This document shows positions 1 through 6,962 of a stretch of DNA of 6,962 nt, one piece after another. Both the position numbers and the translations under genes were made by a program. The notes beneath the pieces were generated by a model. The model saw only the letters and a program-made list of their open reading frames with translations. It was not told the origin of the DNA and ran no database searches. This stretch comes from Bacteroidales bacterium (GTDB lineage Bacteria; Bacteroidota; Bacteroidia; Bacteroidales; UBA932): positions 1-6,962 of the forward strand of contig JAHDRO010000013.1 in NCBI GenBank assembly GCA_018433265.1, given 5' to 3'. How positions within the stretch are numbered: position 1 is the stretch's first letter; the number at the start of each line of letters is the position of its first letter.

Positions 1-209
1 GTTCTGTTTGTTGCTGCTTCTTTTGCAAGTTTGGTAACTGTAAGACAAGGATCTAAATATAATCGCTTGGTTAACAGTAATTCTTCAGCTCTCTTGCCAC
101 CAACTAACAAAGAGTCGGATAATTTCACAAATTTCAAAACAGGATCTTTCTCAAAAAGACCTGACAAATATAAAACTCTTTTTATCACGCATCTTAAATT
201 TCTATTCAT
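1..209 (-). CDS. AraC-like helix-turn-helix protein, N-terminal part (truncated by left window edge)
   Basis: An open frame of 69 complete codons runs off the left edge. It starts at an ATG (207-209) inside the end of the upstream membrane-regulator gene, with the two reading frames sharing ATGAATAG (8-nt overlap). The protein begins MNRNLRCVIKRVLYL and shows no membrane segment. Residues about 41-70 (AEELLLTKRLYLDP, then LTVTKLAKEAATNRT) align with the start of the AraC-type domain of its neighbour (PYLQQDLKIREVALYLYSNKT). This is the first helix-turn-helix of the AraC/XylS fold. The second helix-turn-helix should lie beyond the window. I infer a short, soluble, DNA-binding-only AraC-like regulator, probably translated by coupling to the membrane regulator. 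An alternative start is the GTG at codon 8. The DNA target and regulated genes are unknown. Family assignment rests on about 30 residues, so it is good but not certain. Confidence 0.78.
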   Translation of the reverse strand, partial: MNRNLRCVIKRVLYLSGLFEKDPVLKFVKLSDSLLVGGKRAEELLLTKRLYLDPCLTVTKLAKEAATNR

Positions 210-1359
210 GTTCTTTGAGGAGTCTCTGCTCTTTGCACCAGTCTGCAGGTGTATTTCCCAAATGATATCTAAAAGCTATCGAAAAGGTTGCCATAGAACC
301 AAAACCTGATCTGGTACACAATTCCTGAATACTTAGTGTGGTATTTTCACTAAACAGCCTCTTAACTTCCTCAATTCTGTAGTAGTTGACAAACTGATTA
401 AAATTAAGATTGTGTCTGTCATTAATGATTCGTGAAAGGTATGTCTTGTTGGAATAGAGATATAAGGCGACCTCTCTGATTTTGAGATCTTGTTGTAAAT
501 ACGGCTTTTTCTGTTCAAAATAGATAATAAGTCGTTTATACAACTCATCTGCCTTGGCCTTATCTGAAAGGCCTCTAATTATTCTGTTCTTATCGTCAGA
601 TAGTTGCTCTTCTGACTCGTCAACAACATCTTTTCTAGCTACATCTTTATCATTATCAGACTCGTAGCTGCATGTAGCAAAAACCACATAGCCGTTAAAA
701 AGAAGTAAAAGAGTTAAAGCTGACCATACATATATGTCATTAAATCCTGTAAATAAAAAAAACAATATCGAAATAGAAATCAATGCCTCTATTATTGACA
801 GAAAAAGATCGTGTTTCAATCTTGCTATCCTAATTCTATCACATTCGAGCGTATTTATTATTCCTTTGATAACTTTTATAATAATACCGATTGATTCAGA
901 TAAAAACAATAATATCAACACTACTGTACATATTATATTAATCGATTGCGGAATCATTATTCCTTTAATATCAAACAATACTATCGATAGATATAACATT
1001 GTGGCAGCTGCTGCCTTTATAAACGAGACTCTGGCCGAACAAATATTAACGCTGATCTTGCTACAAACATATCTTCGCACAGGACTTGTAATCACCATAA
1101 GCCCCAAAAGTGTCAAAATCGCACCATGAAACATTTCGTTTCCAGGATGGTGAAATGCTACCATTAGCCTTACAACTAAAATAACAGTAATAAATGAGAA
1201 TAGATATCCCATCGATTTTACTAACTCTCTGCTTTTATCGGAAAGAGACTTGTCGACAAAAATGATGAAAGGGAAATAGAGTGAAACGATGAAATAAGAG
1301 AGAACAAACAGAAGTTCAATACAGGATTGAACTTCCACAAAGTTTGACGTTAAATTCAT
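202..1359 (-). CDS. Membrane-bound AraC-family transcriptional regulator with seven predicted TM helices
   Basis: The 385-residue protein is a predicted inner-membrane regulator. Hydrophobic segments lie near residues 13-35, 47-69, 76-93, 113-130, 140-163, 183-205 and 208-229. Loops rich in Lys/Arg (after segments 1, 3 and 5) suggest an outside N-terminus and a cytoplasmic C-terminus. A charged linker (about 233-265, rich in Asp/Glu/Lys) leads to an AraC-type DNA-binding domain at about 275-382. The first helix-turn-helix is near 293-312 (KIREVALYLYSNKTYLSRII). The second is near 342-366 (LSIQELCTRSGFGSMATFSI), followed by the family signature GNTPADW. Start choice: the frame can open at a TTG (1381-1383), but that TTG is the tail of a candidate -7 promoter box, so I prefer the ATG at 1357-1359, just before the first helix. 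An inverted repeat reaches into that start codon. The 3' end overlaps a second AraC-like gene. The signal and target genes are not known; the helices could sense a membrane or external cue (inference). Confidence 0.92.
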   Translation of the reverse strand: MNLTSNFVEVQSCIELLFVLSYFIVSLYFPFIIFVDKSLSDKSRELVKSMGYLFSFITVILVVRLMVAFHHPGNEMFHGAILTLLGLMVITSPVRRYVCSKISVNICSARVSFIKAAAATMLYLSIVLFDIKGIMIPQSINIICTVVLILLFLSESIGIIIKVIKGIINTLECDRIRIARLKHDLFLSIIEALISISILFFLFTGFNDIYVWSALTLLLLFNGYVVFATCSYESDNDKDVARKDVVDESEEQLSDDKNRIIRGLSDKAKADELYKRLIIYFEQKKPYLQQDLKIREVALYLYSNKTYLSRIINDRHNLNFNQFVNYYRIEEVKRLFSENTTLSIQELCTRSGFGSMATFSIAFRYHLGNTPADWCKEQRLLKEHE

Positions 1360-1425
1360 AGCTTTTAAGTTAGATTTTGTCAAAAATAAATAATAAATTA
1401 AAATTATCCTAACTTAACAAGCTAT
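1358..1425. repeat. Imperfect 16-bp inverted repeat, 35-nt loop, overlapping a start codon
   Basis: The plus-strand arms are ATAGCTTTTAAGTTAG (1358-1373) and CTAACTTAACAAGCTAT (1409-1425). They are fully complementary apart from one extra C at 1418, giving 16 paired bases and a 35-nt loop (1374-1408). The arm nearer the gene covers the first two bases of the preferred ATG of the membrane AraC gene and the 14 bases before it. The loop carries a candidate -7 promoter box. Possible roles are an mRNA hairpin that hides the start codon, an operator, or a small invertible segment. There is no U-tract after it, so it is not a standard intrinsic terminator. Confidence 0.85.
1381..1388 (-). promoter_or_regulatory. 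Candidate Bacteroidetes -7 promoter box before the membrane AraC gene
   Basis: The minus strand reads TATTTTTG, an exact match to the Bacteroidetes -7 consensus TAnnTTTG. It lies 21 nt upstream of the preferred ATG. No TTG -33 element sits at the usual 19-21 nt spacing, and the region is very AT-rich, so a chance match is possible. Transcription would start near 1376, inside the loop of the inverted repeat, so the mRNA would lack the distal arm. Confidence 0.33.
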
Positions 1426-1492
1426 TATATAATAATTTATCTAAGATTAAATTTTTTGACGTTTTTAAAATGTTGCCTAAAATTATAGAAAA

Positions 1493-2392
1493 TTACTTTT
1501 TGATTTGGTCAAATCCTTGCCCATAAACGCCCATAACACTACCTACAGATATAAAGGCATTTTTATCAATTTCTCTTATAACCCTAAAAACAAAATTACT
1601 CTCCGTCTTTCTGACAATCACCAGCAGTACTTTACCCTTTTCCTTTGTAAACCACCCCATGGCATCAATAACTGTTACTCCCCGACCAATAGAAGTAATT
1701 CTTTCAGCAATCTCTTGATACTTTTTTGAAAAGATAAAAATCTGAACAGACTGTCTTGCGCCAGATAATACCAGATCGATTGTATAGCTCCCCACAGAGA
1801 TAAGTATGTATCCATAAATAACCACTGCCAGCTTTTCTCCCAATGACATGTCATTTGGAATAAACATTGAACTGGCAATAATAATTACATCACAAAGCAA
1901 TATTATCTTGCCGGGAGAGATATTTCTATATTTGTTTATCATCAGGGCTATAATATCTGTTCCTCCGGAACTTCCTCCCTGAGTAAAAGTAATAGCAATC
2001 CCAACCCCATAACAAACAGCACCCATAATGGCCGATAACAATTTTCCATTGCTGATAGCAATATCCTCTATTAACTCCCGAGGAATAGCCGGAGGGATAA
2101 TATCAAAAAATATAGAAACAACGATTATGGCAAAGACTGTCTTAAAGCCAAACTGTTTACCCAAAACCTTAAGGGCTATTGCCACGAGAATACCGTTGAT
2201 TATTATATAGCTATAACTAATTGGGAATCCTGTTGCATACAAAATTATTGCAGATATGCCAGTTGCGCCACCCCCAACAAGATTGTTTGGAACAAGGAAA
2301 ACGCTCCACCCCAAAACATATATCAGGAGACCAAAGGTTATGATCACATACTCCTTAATTAATCTGAAATAGTTTCTTCCTTTGTTTTCCAT
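1493..2392 (-). CDS. YitT family membrane protein (downstream tandem paralogue)
   Basis: The 299-residue protein has the two-part YitT layout: an N-terminal integral-membrane region (DUF161/YitT_membrane) and a C-terminal soluble DUF2179 domain. Hydrophobic segments lie near 13-33, 41-55, 57-77, 82-100, 117-136, 161-179 and 188-208. The glycine-rich family motif QGGSSGGTDIIA is at 138-149. The DUF2179 part (about 213-295) contains GRGVTVIDAMGWF, a beta-rich stretch (KGKVLLVIVRK) and the end motif VGSVMGVYGQGF. Family members are predicted transporters or membrane proteins with no established substrate. The gene starts inside the last codons of its paralogue (34-nt overlap), so co-translation is likely. 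The start is the ATG at 2390-2392; no later Met precedes the first helix. No convincing hairpin plus T-tract follows the stop. Confidence 0.94.
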   Translation of the reverse strand: MENKGRNYFRLIKEYVIITFGLLIYVLGWSVFLVPNNLVGGGATGISAIILYATGFPISYSYIIINGILVAIALKVLGKQFGFKTVFAIIVVSIFFDIIPPAIPRELIEDIAISNGKLLSAIMGAVCYGVGIAITFTQGGSSGGTDIIALMINKYRNISPGKIILLCDVIIIASSMFIPNDMSLGEKLAVVIYGYILISVGSYTIDLVLSGARQSVQIFIFSKKYQEIAERITSIGRGVTVIDAMGWFTKEKGKVLLVIVRKTESNFVFRVIREIDKNAFISVGSVMGVYGQGFDQIKK

Positions 2393-3261
2393 GAAATTTT
2401 ACCGCCTTTAAAATTATCAAATCCTTTGCCATATACGCTCATGACCGGTGTCACAGTCATAAATGCGTCTTTGTCTATCTCTTTAACAAGGTTTGTAATA
2501 TCTGTTACCTGGTTTTTTCTCAAAACTATTATTAATACGCGCCCCTCTTTCTGAGAATACCAACCCGTAGAATTAACAGCCGTAACTCCTCTTCTTAAAT
2601 CTTTCAATACTCTGTCTGCAATTTCCTTATATTTCGAGGAAAATACATGAATCTGGACAGATTGTTTGTTTCCTGTTAAAATCATATCGACCACATATGA
2701 GAAAGAGACCATTTCAATGTAACCATAAATAACATCTGATAGACTTTTGCCAGGAATGAATATTACCGAACCTATAATTACTAAATCACAAAAAAGAAAA
2801 ACCCTGCCAGGAGAAGTTTCTTTGTATTTTGATATAATAAGTGCAATAATATCAGTTCCTCCTGTACTCCCGCCCTGAAGAAATATGATGCCTATGCCTA
2901 TTCCACTCAAAGTACCTCCTATGAGAGCATTAATCAGTTTGTCATCAATGTCGGTTACCCAGGGAATAAAAGGCAGAAATTTAAAGAAGAGAGCAGCAAC
3001 AGCAACACAATAAATTGTTTTGAATCCAAAACTGTTACCTAGAATGAGAAACCCGATTCCCAAAAGAAAAGCATTAATAACGAGATAAGAATAAAAAACC
3101 TTAATCCCGGTAGAATATTGAATAACAGAAGCCAAACCACTGACGCCACCACCGGCAATTTCTTCAGGAATAAGAAATGCCGTCCAGCTGAAGACAAATA
3201 TGAACAATCCAATTGTCATCAAAGTATAAGACTTTATTGTTTTAACTATTGAATTGTCCAT
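2359..3261 (-). CDS. YitT family membrane protein (upstream tandem paralogue)
   Basis: The 300-residue protein is related to the next gene along its whole length: hydrophobic segments near 11-31, 38-52, 57-77, 80-98, 108-127 and 152-169, QGGSTGGTDIIA at 129-140, and a C-terminal DUF2179 domain at about 200-285 ending VTPVMSVYGKGF. Shared blocks with the paralogue include FGFKT, GGTDIIAL, SPG, VIYGYI and KQSVQI/RQSVQI, so the pair arose by duplication and then diverged. It lacks about nine residues that the paralogue has between helices 4 and 5. After the conserved GKGFD it carries a lysine-rich tail of about 17 residues, ending ETISD. Most of that tail is encoded in the overlap with the next gene. 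The start is the ATG at 3259-3261, 9 nt after the PhzF-family gene. It is probably an inner-membrane protein; substrate unknown. Confidence 0.94.
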   Translation of the reverse strand: MDNSIVKTIKSYTLMTIGLFIFVFSWTAFLIPEEIAGGGVSGLASVIQYSTGIKVFYSYLVINAFLLGIGFLILGNSFGFKTIYCVAVAALFFKFLPFIPWVTDIDDKLINALIGGTLSGIGIGIIFLQGGSTGGTDIIALIISKYKETSPGRVFLFCDLVIIGSVIFIPGKSLSDVIYGYIEMVSFSYVVDMILTGNKQSVQIHVFSSKYKEIADRVLKDLRRGVTAVNSTGWYSQKEGRVLIIVLRKNQVTDITNLVKEIDKDAFMTVTPVMSVYGKGFDNFKGGKISWKTKEETISD

Positions 3262-3270
3262 TCCCCGATT

Positions 3271-4059
3271 TTAAAGATATATTTCAGATTTTGAATAAAT
3301 GACAGCTTTACCCCTTAATATTACAATCCCCTCTAATACTGTACAGTCAATTATCCCTCCTCTGGCAGAAAGTTGTTTGGCCAGAAGTCTCTCTTTACCA
3401 AGTTTTGCAGACCAGTATGGTGCAAGTGTACAGTGAGCAGATCCGGTTACGGGATCTTCAAGAATTGTAGCTTGGGGAGTAAAGAAACGTGAAACAAAGT
3501 CACAATCTCTTCCTGGAGCAGTAACTGCAACTCCTCCGGGATCCATGTTGATTTCATCGAAAATTGAACGTGAAATTTCAAGAAGTTCTATTTCTTCCTG
3601 AGTTGAATAGACAAGCATATAGTCTCTGGCCTTATAAACTTCATTGGGTTTAATACTTAGACTGTCATAGATTTCTTCAGGCAATGAGGCCTTATGTGCC
3701 TCTCTGACAGGAAAATCCATTGCATACATATCCCCTTCTCTTCTTACCTTAATTTGGCCTGAACGGGTATTAAAGATGATCTCTTCTTCTTTATGCTTGT
3801 ACCAAGAATAAATGACATGCGAAGTAGCCAAAGTTGCATGACCACACAGATCAATCTCTATATCAGGGGTGAACCACCTGAGAGAGAATGTTCCTTTACC
3901 TGTAGGTAATACAAATGCGGTTTCAGGCAACATGTTCTCCCTGGCAATTTTTCCAAGCAATACATCAGGAAGTTTTTCTTCGAGAAAAACCACAGAGGCA
4001 GGATTTCCGGAAAAAATTCTGTCTGTAAAAGCGTCAACTTGAAAAGCTTGTAATACCAT
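3271..4059 (-). CDS. PhzF family epimerase/isomerase
   Basis: The 262-residue cytosolic protein has the PhzF/YddE fold, which is related to diaminopimelate epimerase and built of two similar halves. The N-terminus (VLQAFQVDAFTD, then FSGNPASVVFL) is typical. The presumed catalytic glutamate is Glu46 in NMLPETAFV, matching the acid-base glutamate of PhzF. Other active-site blocks are DLCGHATLA (70-78), the second-half EDPVTGSAHCTL (201-212) and SARGG (231-235). PhzF itself isomerises trans-2,3-dihydro-3-hydroxyanthranilate in phenazine synthesis, but no other phenazine gene is nearby, so that reaction should not be assumed; most family members have unknown substrates. The ATG shares its A with the last base of the leuS stop (TAATG), a classic coupling junction. 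The length is within the family range and all key blocks are present, so the enzyme looks functional. Confidence 0.93.
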   Translation of the reverse strand: MVLQAFQVDAFTDRIFSGNPASVVFLEEKLPDVLLGKIARENMLPETAFVLPTGKGTFSLRWFTPDIEIDLCGHATLATSHVIYSWYKHKEEEIIFNTRSGQIKVRREGDMYAMDFPVREAHKASLPEEIYDSLSIKPNEVYKARDYMLVYSTQEEIELLEISRSIFDEINMDPGGVAVTAPGRDCDFVSRFFTPQATILEDPVTGSAHCTLAPYWSAKLGKERLLAKQLSARGGIIDCTVLEGIVILRGKAVIYSKSEIYL

Positions 4060-6821
4060 TAGAAAACTATATTAATTATTTTATTTGGAACTACTATTAT
4101 TTTACTGATTTTACCTTCTCCAAGATATTTGAGAGTCTCAGGAGATTTTGCCACTAAATCTTCAATCTCACTTTTGGGAAGATCTCTCTTCAAAGTCAGT
4201 TTAAATCTCATCTTACCATTAAACGCCACCGGATATTCAAAAGTATCCTCAACTGTGTAAGATTGAATATATTCAGGAAATATCGCTTTTGATATGCTGT
4301 CACCGTGTCCAAGCAGCGACCACAGCTCCTCCGCTACATGAGGAGCAAAGGGTGAGAGAAGTATTAACATGGGTTCAAGTATCTCACGTTTGTTGCAACC
4401 TGTTTCATAAAGCTCGTTGACAGCTATCATGAAGGCACTCACACTTGTGTTGAATGAGAAATTTTCAATGTCATCTTCGACTTTCTTAATGAGTTTGTGC
4501 AAAATCTTATACTCTTTAATAGATGCCTTTTCATATGAAACTGAAAATTTGTCCTTGTTAAAGAAAAGTCTCCAAAATCTTTTTAAAAATCGGTGAACTC
4601 CATCAATACCATTAGTATCCCAAGGTTTTGACTGCTCAAGAGGTCCCAAAAACATTTCGTACATTCTGAGAGTATCAGCTCCATATTTATCACACACCAT
4701 GTCAGGATTTACAACATTGAACATAGACTTGCTCATTTTTTCTATCGCCCACCCACAAATATATTCCCCGTTTTCGAGAATAAACTCGGCATCTGCAAAT
4801 TCGGGCATCCATTTCCTGAACGCATCTATATTGAGCCTGTCATTTGAAACAATATTTACATCAACATGTATTTCTGTAGTATCATATTTATCCTTCAACC
4901 CACATGATACAAACTTGTTGGTCCCTTTGATTCTGTAAACAAAATTGGAACGACCTTGTATCATTCCTTGATTAACAAGCTTTTTGAATGGTTCACTTTC
5001 ACACACATAACCCAAATCGAAGAGAAATTTATTCCAAAATCGAGAATAAATCAGATGACCAGTTGCATGTTCAGTGCCTCCTATATAAAGATCAACGTTC
5101 TTCCAGTATTCATCAGCCTCTTTGCTAACCAGTGAGTTGTCATTGTGAGGGTCCATATATCTCAAATAATAAGCACTGCTCCCCGCAAAACCAGGCATTG
5201 TACTTTTTTCGAGCGGGTATCCTTCAAATGTCCAGTTCCCAGCGCGTGCCAGAGGTGGTTCTCCGTCCTCAGTTGGTAGAAATTTATCTATTTCCGGCAA
5301 TTTGAGTGGTAAATGCTCAAATCCCAATGGGGTAGCAATTCCATCCTTATAATAAATTGGGAATGGCTCTCCCCAATATCTTTGACGTGAAAATATCGCA
5401 TCTCTGAGACGGTAGTTAACCTTTCTCCAACCAATACCTCTTTTCTCAACTTCCTCAATGGCTGCAGGTATTGCCTGCTCGACTGAAAGCCCGTTAAGAA
5501 AGCCTGAGTTACACATAACGCCATTTTTAGCATCAAAACTCTCGTCTGAAACATCACATCCCTCTATCAAAGGGACAATCGGCAAATTAAACTGTTTAGC
5601 AAATGCGTAGTCACGGCTGTCATGAGCAGGAACAGCCATAATTGCTCCAGTTCCATATCCTGCAAGAACATATTCCGATATCCAAACCGGGATTTTTTCA
5701 TTCGTAAAAGGGTTAACAGCATAACTGCCGGTAAATATGCCAGTTACTTTACGTGTTTCAGCTATTCTTTCTCTCTCTGTCTTTTTTTTGCAGTAGTTGA
5801 CATAATCTTCAACTGCTTTTCTTTGTTGTGGAGTTGTGAGTTTATCTACCCAGTCACTTTCAGGAGCAAGAACCATGAAAGTCACGCCAAATACTGTATC
5901 AGCCCTTGTAGTAAATATCTCCATGTCAAACTCCTGTAATCCATTGCTGACTTTAAAAATCATCTCTGCCCCTTCTGATCGACCTATCCAATTACGCTGC
6001 ATCTCTTTAAGTGAATCTGTCCAATCAATGCTGTCAAGATCTTTCAAAAGCCTTTCAGCATAGGCGGAGACTCTTAACTGCCACTGAAGCATTTTTTTCT
6101 GTTTTACTGGATAACCTCCTCTTATAGAAATCCCATCCTTGACTTCATCATTTGCAAGAACAGTCCCTAAAGCAGCGCACCAATTTACAGATGTTTCACC
6201 AAGATAAGCTATTCTATAACACATGAGAATATCCGCTTTCTCCTTTTCTGAAAATTGGTTCCATTCATCAGCAGTAAATTTTTTAACATTACTGCATGAG
6301 GCTTTTATGTTTAAATTGCCTTCCTTCTCAAAGACAGTAATAAGATCCGATATCTTTTCAGCTCTATCTGTTTCAATATTATACCAATGTGCAAACATCT
6401 CGAGAAATGCCCACTGTGTCCATTTATAATAAGAAGGATCACATGTGCGAATTTCCCTTGACCAGTCATAGGAAAATCCTATACGATCGAGCTGTTCTCT
6501 ATATCTTGCTATATTTTTTTCTGTAGTAACTGCCGGGTGCTGGCCTGTCTGAATTGCATATTGTTCAGCAGGGAGGCCAAACGCATCATAACCCATGGGA
6601 TGAAGGACATTATAGCCTTTTAGCCGCTTATATCTGCTGTAAATGTCACTTGCAATATATCCAAGCGGATGTCCTACATGTAACCCTGCTCCCGAAGGAT
6701 ATGGGAACATGTCCAATACGTAATATTTCGGCTTTGAAGGATCAATTTCAACCTTAAACACTTCATTATCTGACCAATACTTCTGCCACTTTTTCTCAAT
6801 CTCAAGAAAATTGTACTCCAT
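4059..6821 (-). CDS. leuS: Leucyl-tRNA synthetase
   Basis: This 920-residue class I enzyme charges tRNA-Leu with leucine in the cytoplasm. The HIGH-type motif is HVGH (48-51) within [21 protein letters not shown] is at 695-699 ([11 protein letters not shown]). The CP1 editing domain that removes mischarged amino acids has TTRADTVFG (304-312) and [15 protein letters not shown] (390-404). A leucine-specific insertion precedes KMSKS, an anticodon-binding domain follows, and the protein ends [14 protein letters not shown]. An extra segment of about 55 residues at roughly 148-208, before ETSVNWC, makes it longer than the E. coli enzyme. The Cys-rich part of the zinc module is replaced ([12 protein letters not shown]); from memory both traits are normal in Bacteroidetes. 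Start choice: the frame extends to a TTG at 6846-6848, but that is part of a -7 promoter box. The ATG at 6819-6821 gives [12 protein letters not shown], the family's usual N-terminus. Confidence 0.98.
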   Translation of the reverse strand: MEYNFLEIEKKWQKYWSDNEVFKVEIDPSKPKYYVLDMFPYPSGAGLHVGHPLGYIASDIYSRYKRLKGYNVLHPMGYDAFGLPAEQYAIQTGQHPAVTTEKNIARYREQLDRIGFSYDWSREIRTCDPSYYKWTQWAFLEMFAHWYNIETDRAEKISDLITVFEKEGNLNIKASCSNVKKFTADEWNQFSEKEKADILMCYRIAYLGETSVNWCAALGTVLANDEVKDGISIRGGYPVKQKKMLQWQLRVSAYAERLLKDLDSIDWTDSLKEMQRNWIGRSEGAEMIFKVSNGLQEFDMEIFTTRADTVFGVTFMVLAPESDWVDKLTTPQQRKAVEDYVNYCKKKTERERIAETRKVTGIFTGSYAVNPFTNEKIPVWISEYVLAGYGTGAIMAVPAHDSRDYAFAKQFNLPIVPLIEGCDVSDESFDAKNGVMCNSGFLNGLSVEQAIPAAIEEVEKRGIGWRKVNYRLRDAIFSRQRYWGEPFPIYYKDGIATPLGFEHLPLKLPEIDKFLPTEDGEPPLARAGNWTFEGYPLEKSTMPGFAGSSAYYLRYMDPHNDNSLVSKEADEYWKNVDLYIGGTEHATGHLIYSRFWNKFLFDLGYVCESEPFKKLVNQGMIQGRSNFVYRIKGTNKFVSCGLKDKYDTTEIHVDVNIVSNDRLNIDAFRKWMPEFADAEFILENGEYICGWAIEKMSKSMFNVVNPDMVCDKYGADTLRMYEMFLGPLEQSKPWDTNGIDGVHRFLKRFWRLFFNKDKFSVSYEKASIKEYKILHKLIKKVEDDIENFSFNTSVSAFMIAVNELYETGCNKREILEPMLILLSPFAPHVAEELWSLLGHGDSISKAIFPEYIQSYTVEDTFEYPVAFNGKMRFKLTLKRDLPKSEIEDLVAKSPETLKYLGEGKISKIIVVPNKIINIVF

Positions 6822-6845
6822 TTTTCGCTTAAATAATATAAACTG

Positions 6846-6853
6846 CAAAGGTA
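6846..6853 (-). promoter_or_regulatory. Probable -7 promoter box for the leuS gene cluster
   Basis: The minus strand reads TACCTTTG followed by CAG, an exact match to the Bacteroidetes -7 consensus TAnnTTTG. It sits in the 43-nt gap after the TonB-type gene, 24 nt before the leuS ATG. Transcription would begin near 6841, leaving a leader of about 20 nt ending in an A-rich stretch (GCGAAAA) rather than a Shine-Dalgarno site. No clear TTG -33 element is visible; it would fall in the end of the TonB-type gene. This suggests that leuS and the genes after it can be transcribed independently of the upstream gene. Confidence 0.55.
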
Positions 6854-6864
6854 GTCAAAAAAAG

Positions 6865-6962
6865 CTATTTTCTCAGTTTAAATTCTACAGGAACAGCCAT
6901 CTTGACACGTACTGCTTCTCCGCCTTTCATGCCAGGTTTCCACTTTGGCGAAGCCGAAATAA
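6865..6962 (-). CDS. TonB-family energy transducer, C-terminal end only (truncated by right window edge)
   Basis: Only the last 31 codons and the TAG stop are present; the gene begins outside the window. The visible peptide includes SPKWKPGMKGGEAVRVKM and then AVPVEFKLRK. This is the C-terminal end of the TonB periplasmic domain, where W-K-P-G, a G-x-x-V stretch and a final V-P-V-x-F-x-L strand are characteristic. Such proteins pass the energy of the proton gradient from ExbB/ExbD to outer-membrane TonB-dependent receptors. Whether it is a plain TonB or a fusion (for example to a BlaR1-type sensor) cannot be judged from this fragment. The stop is followed by a run of seven T, without a convincing stem before it. 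Confidence 0.85.
   Translation of the reverse strand, partial: ISASPKWKPGMKGGEAVRVKMAVPVEFKLRK

Noticed and set aside
31..309. Plus-strand open frame of 92 codons at the left edge
   Set aside because: It is antisense to both AraC-type coding regions. The minus-strand frames match a known fold and this one does not.
734..1129. Plus-strand open frame of 131 codons opposite the membrane AraC gene
   Set aside because: It lies wholly antisense to a well-supported gene, reads as Ile/Asn-rich low-complexity protein caused by the AT-rich hydrophobic codons opposite, and shows no known motif.
1423..1434. Perfect 12-bp palindrome TATTATATAATA
   Set aside because: It consists only of A and T in a very AT-rich gap, so it is easily a chance event. 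It also partly overlaps the much stronger inverted repeat.
1426..1492. Intrinsic terminator after the yitT genes
   Set aside because: A-runs and T-runs are present, but I found no GC-containing stem followed by a T-tract on the minus strand.
2359..2392. Possible frameshift joining the two YitT genes
   Set aside because: Each protein has its own complete N-terminus, membrane region and C-terminal domain, and the second has its own ATG. The overlap is a normal gene junction, though a long one.
3271..4059. Phenazine biosynthesis role for the PhzF-like gene
   Set aside because: No other phenazine gene is in the window, and most PhzF-family members outside phenazine clusters have other, mostly unknown, substrates.
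6854..6870. Terminator at the T-run after the TonB-type stop
   Set aside because: Seven T follow the stop, but only a weak AAAA/TTTT pairing precedes them, with no stable stem.

Overview
The window comes from a Bacteroidetes genome, most likely of the order Bacteroidales. It is AT-rich. The leucyl-tRNA synthetase has the form typical of that group, and the upstream gaps hold matches to the Bacteroidetes -7 promoter box (TAnnTTTG) with no clear Shine-Dalgarno sites. A TonB C-terminus and a membrane-bound AraC regulator fit the same group. This placement is inferred from protein features, not from a database search. All recognisable genes lie on the minus strand, so transcription runs from right to left.

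Right to left, the layout is as follows. (1) 6865-6962 is the last 31 codons of a TonB-type energy transducer whose start lies outside the window. (2) A 43-nt gap carries a good -7 match (6846-6853). (3) A tight four-gene run follows: leuS (4059-6821), a PhzF-family isomerase gene (3271-4059), and two tandem paralogous YitT-family membrane protein genes (2359-3261 and 1493-2392). The junctions are a 1-nt overlap, a 9-nt gap and a 34-nt overlap, so one polycistronic mRNA is likely. (4) A 133-nt AT-rich gap (1360-1492) follows. It contains a 16-bp inverted repeat with one bulged base; the arm nearer the gene reaches into the start codon of the next gene, and a candidate -7 box sits in the loop. 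(5) A regulator (202-1359) has seven predicted membrane helices fused to an AraC-type DNA-binding domain. (6) The 5' part of a second AraC-like gene (1-209) overlaps the stop of the first and runs off the left edge.

Functionally, leuS is housekeeping. The PhzF-like enzyme and the two YitT proteins have no proven substrate, and their link to leuS is positional only. The two regulators form a separate cassette: a membrane-embedded AraC protein and an apparently soluble AraC-like partner whose translation may be coupled to it. No tRNA, rRNA, CRISPR array, transposase or clear intrinsic terminator was seen. The most unusual local structure is the inverted repeat before the membrane regulator. It could block translation from read-through transcripts while leaving mRNA from the local promoter translatable, or it could be an operator.
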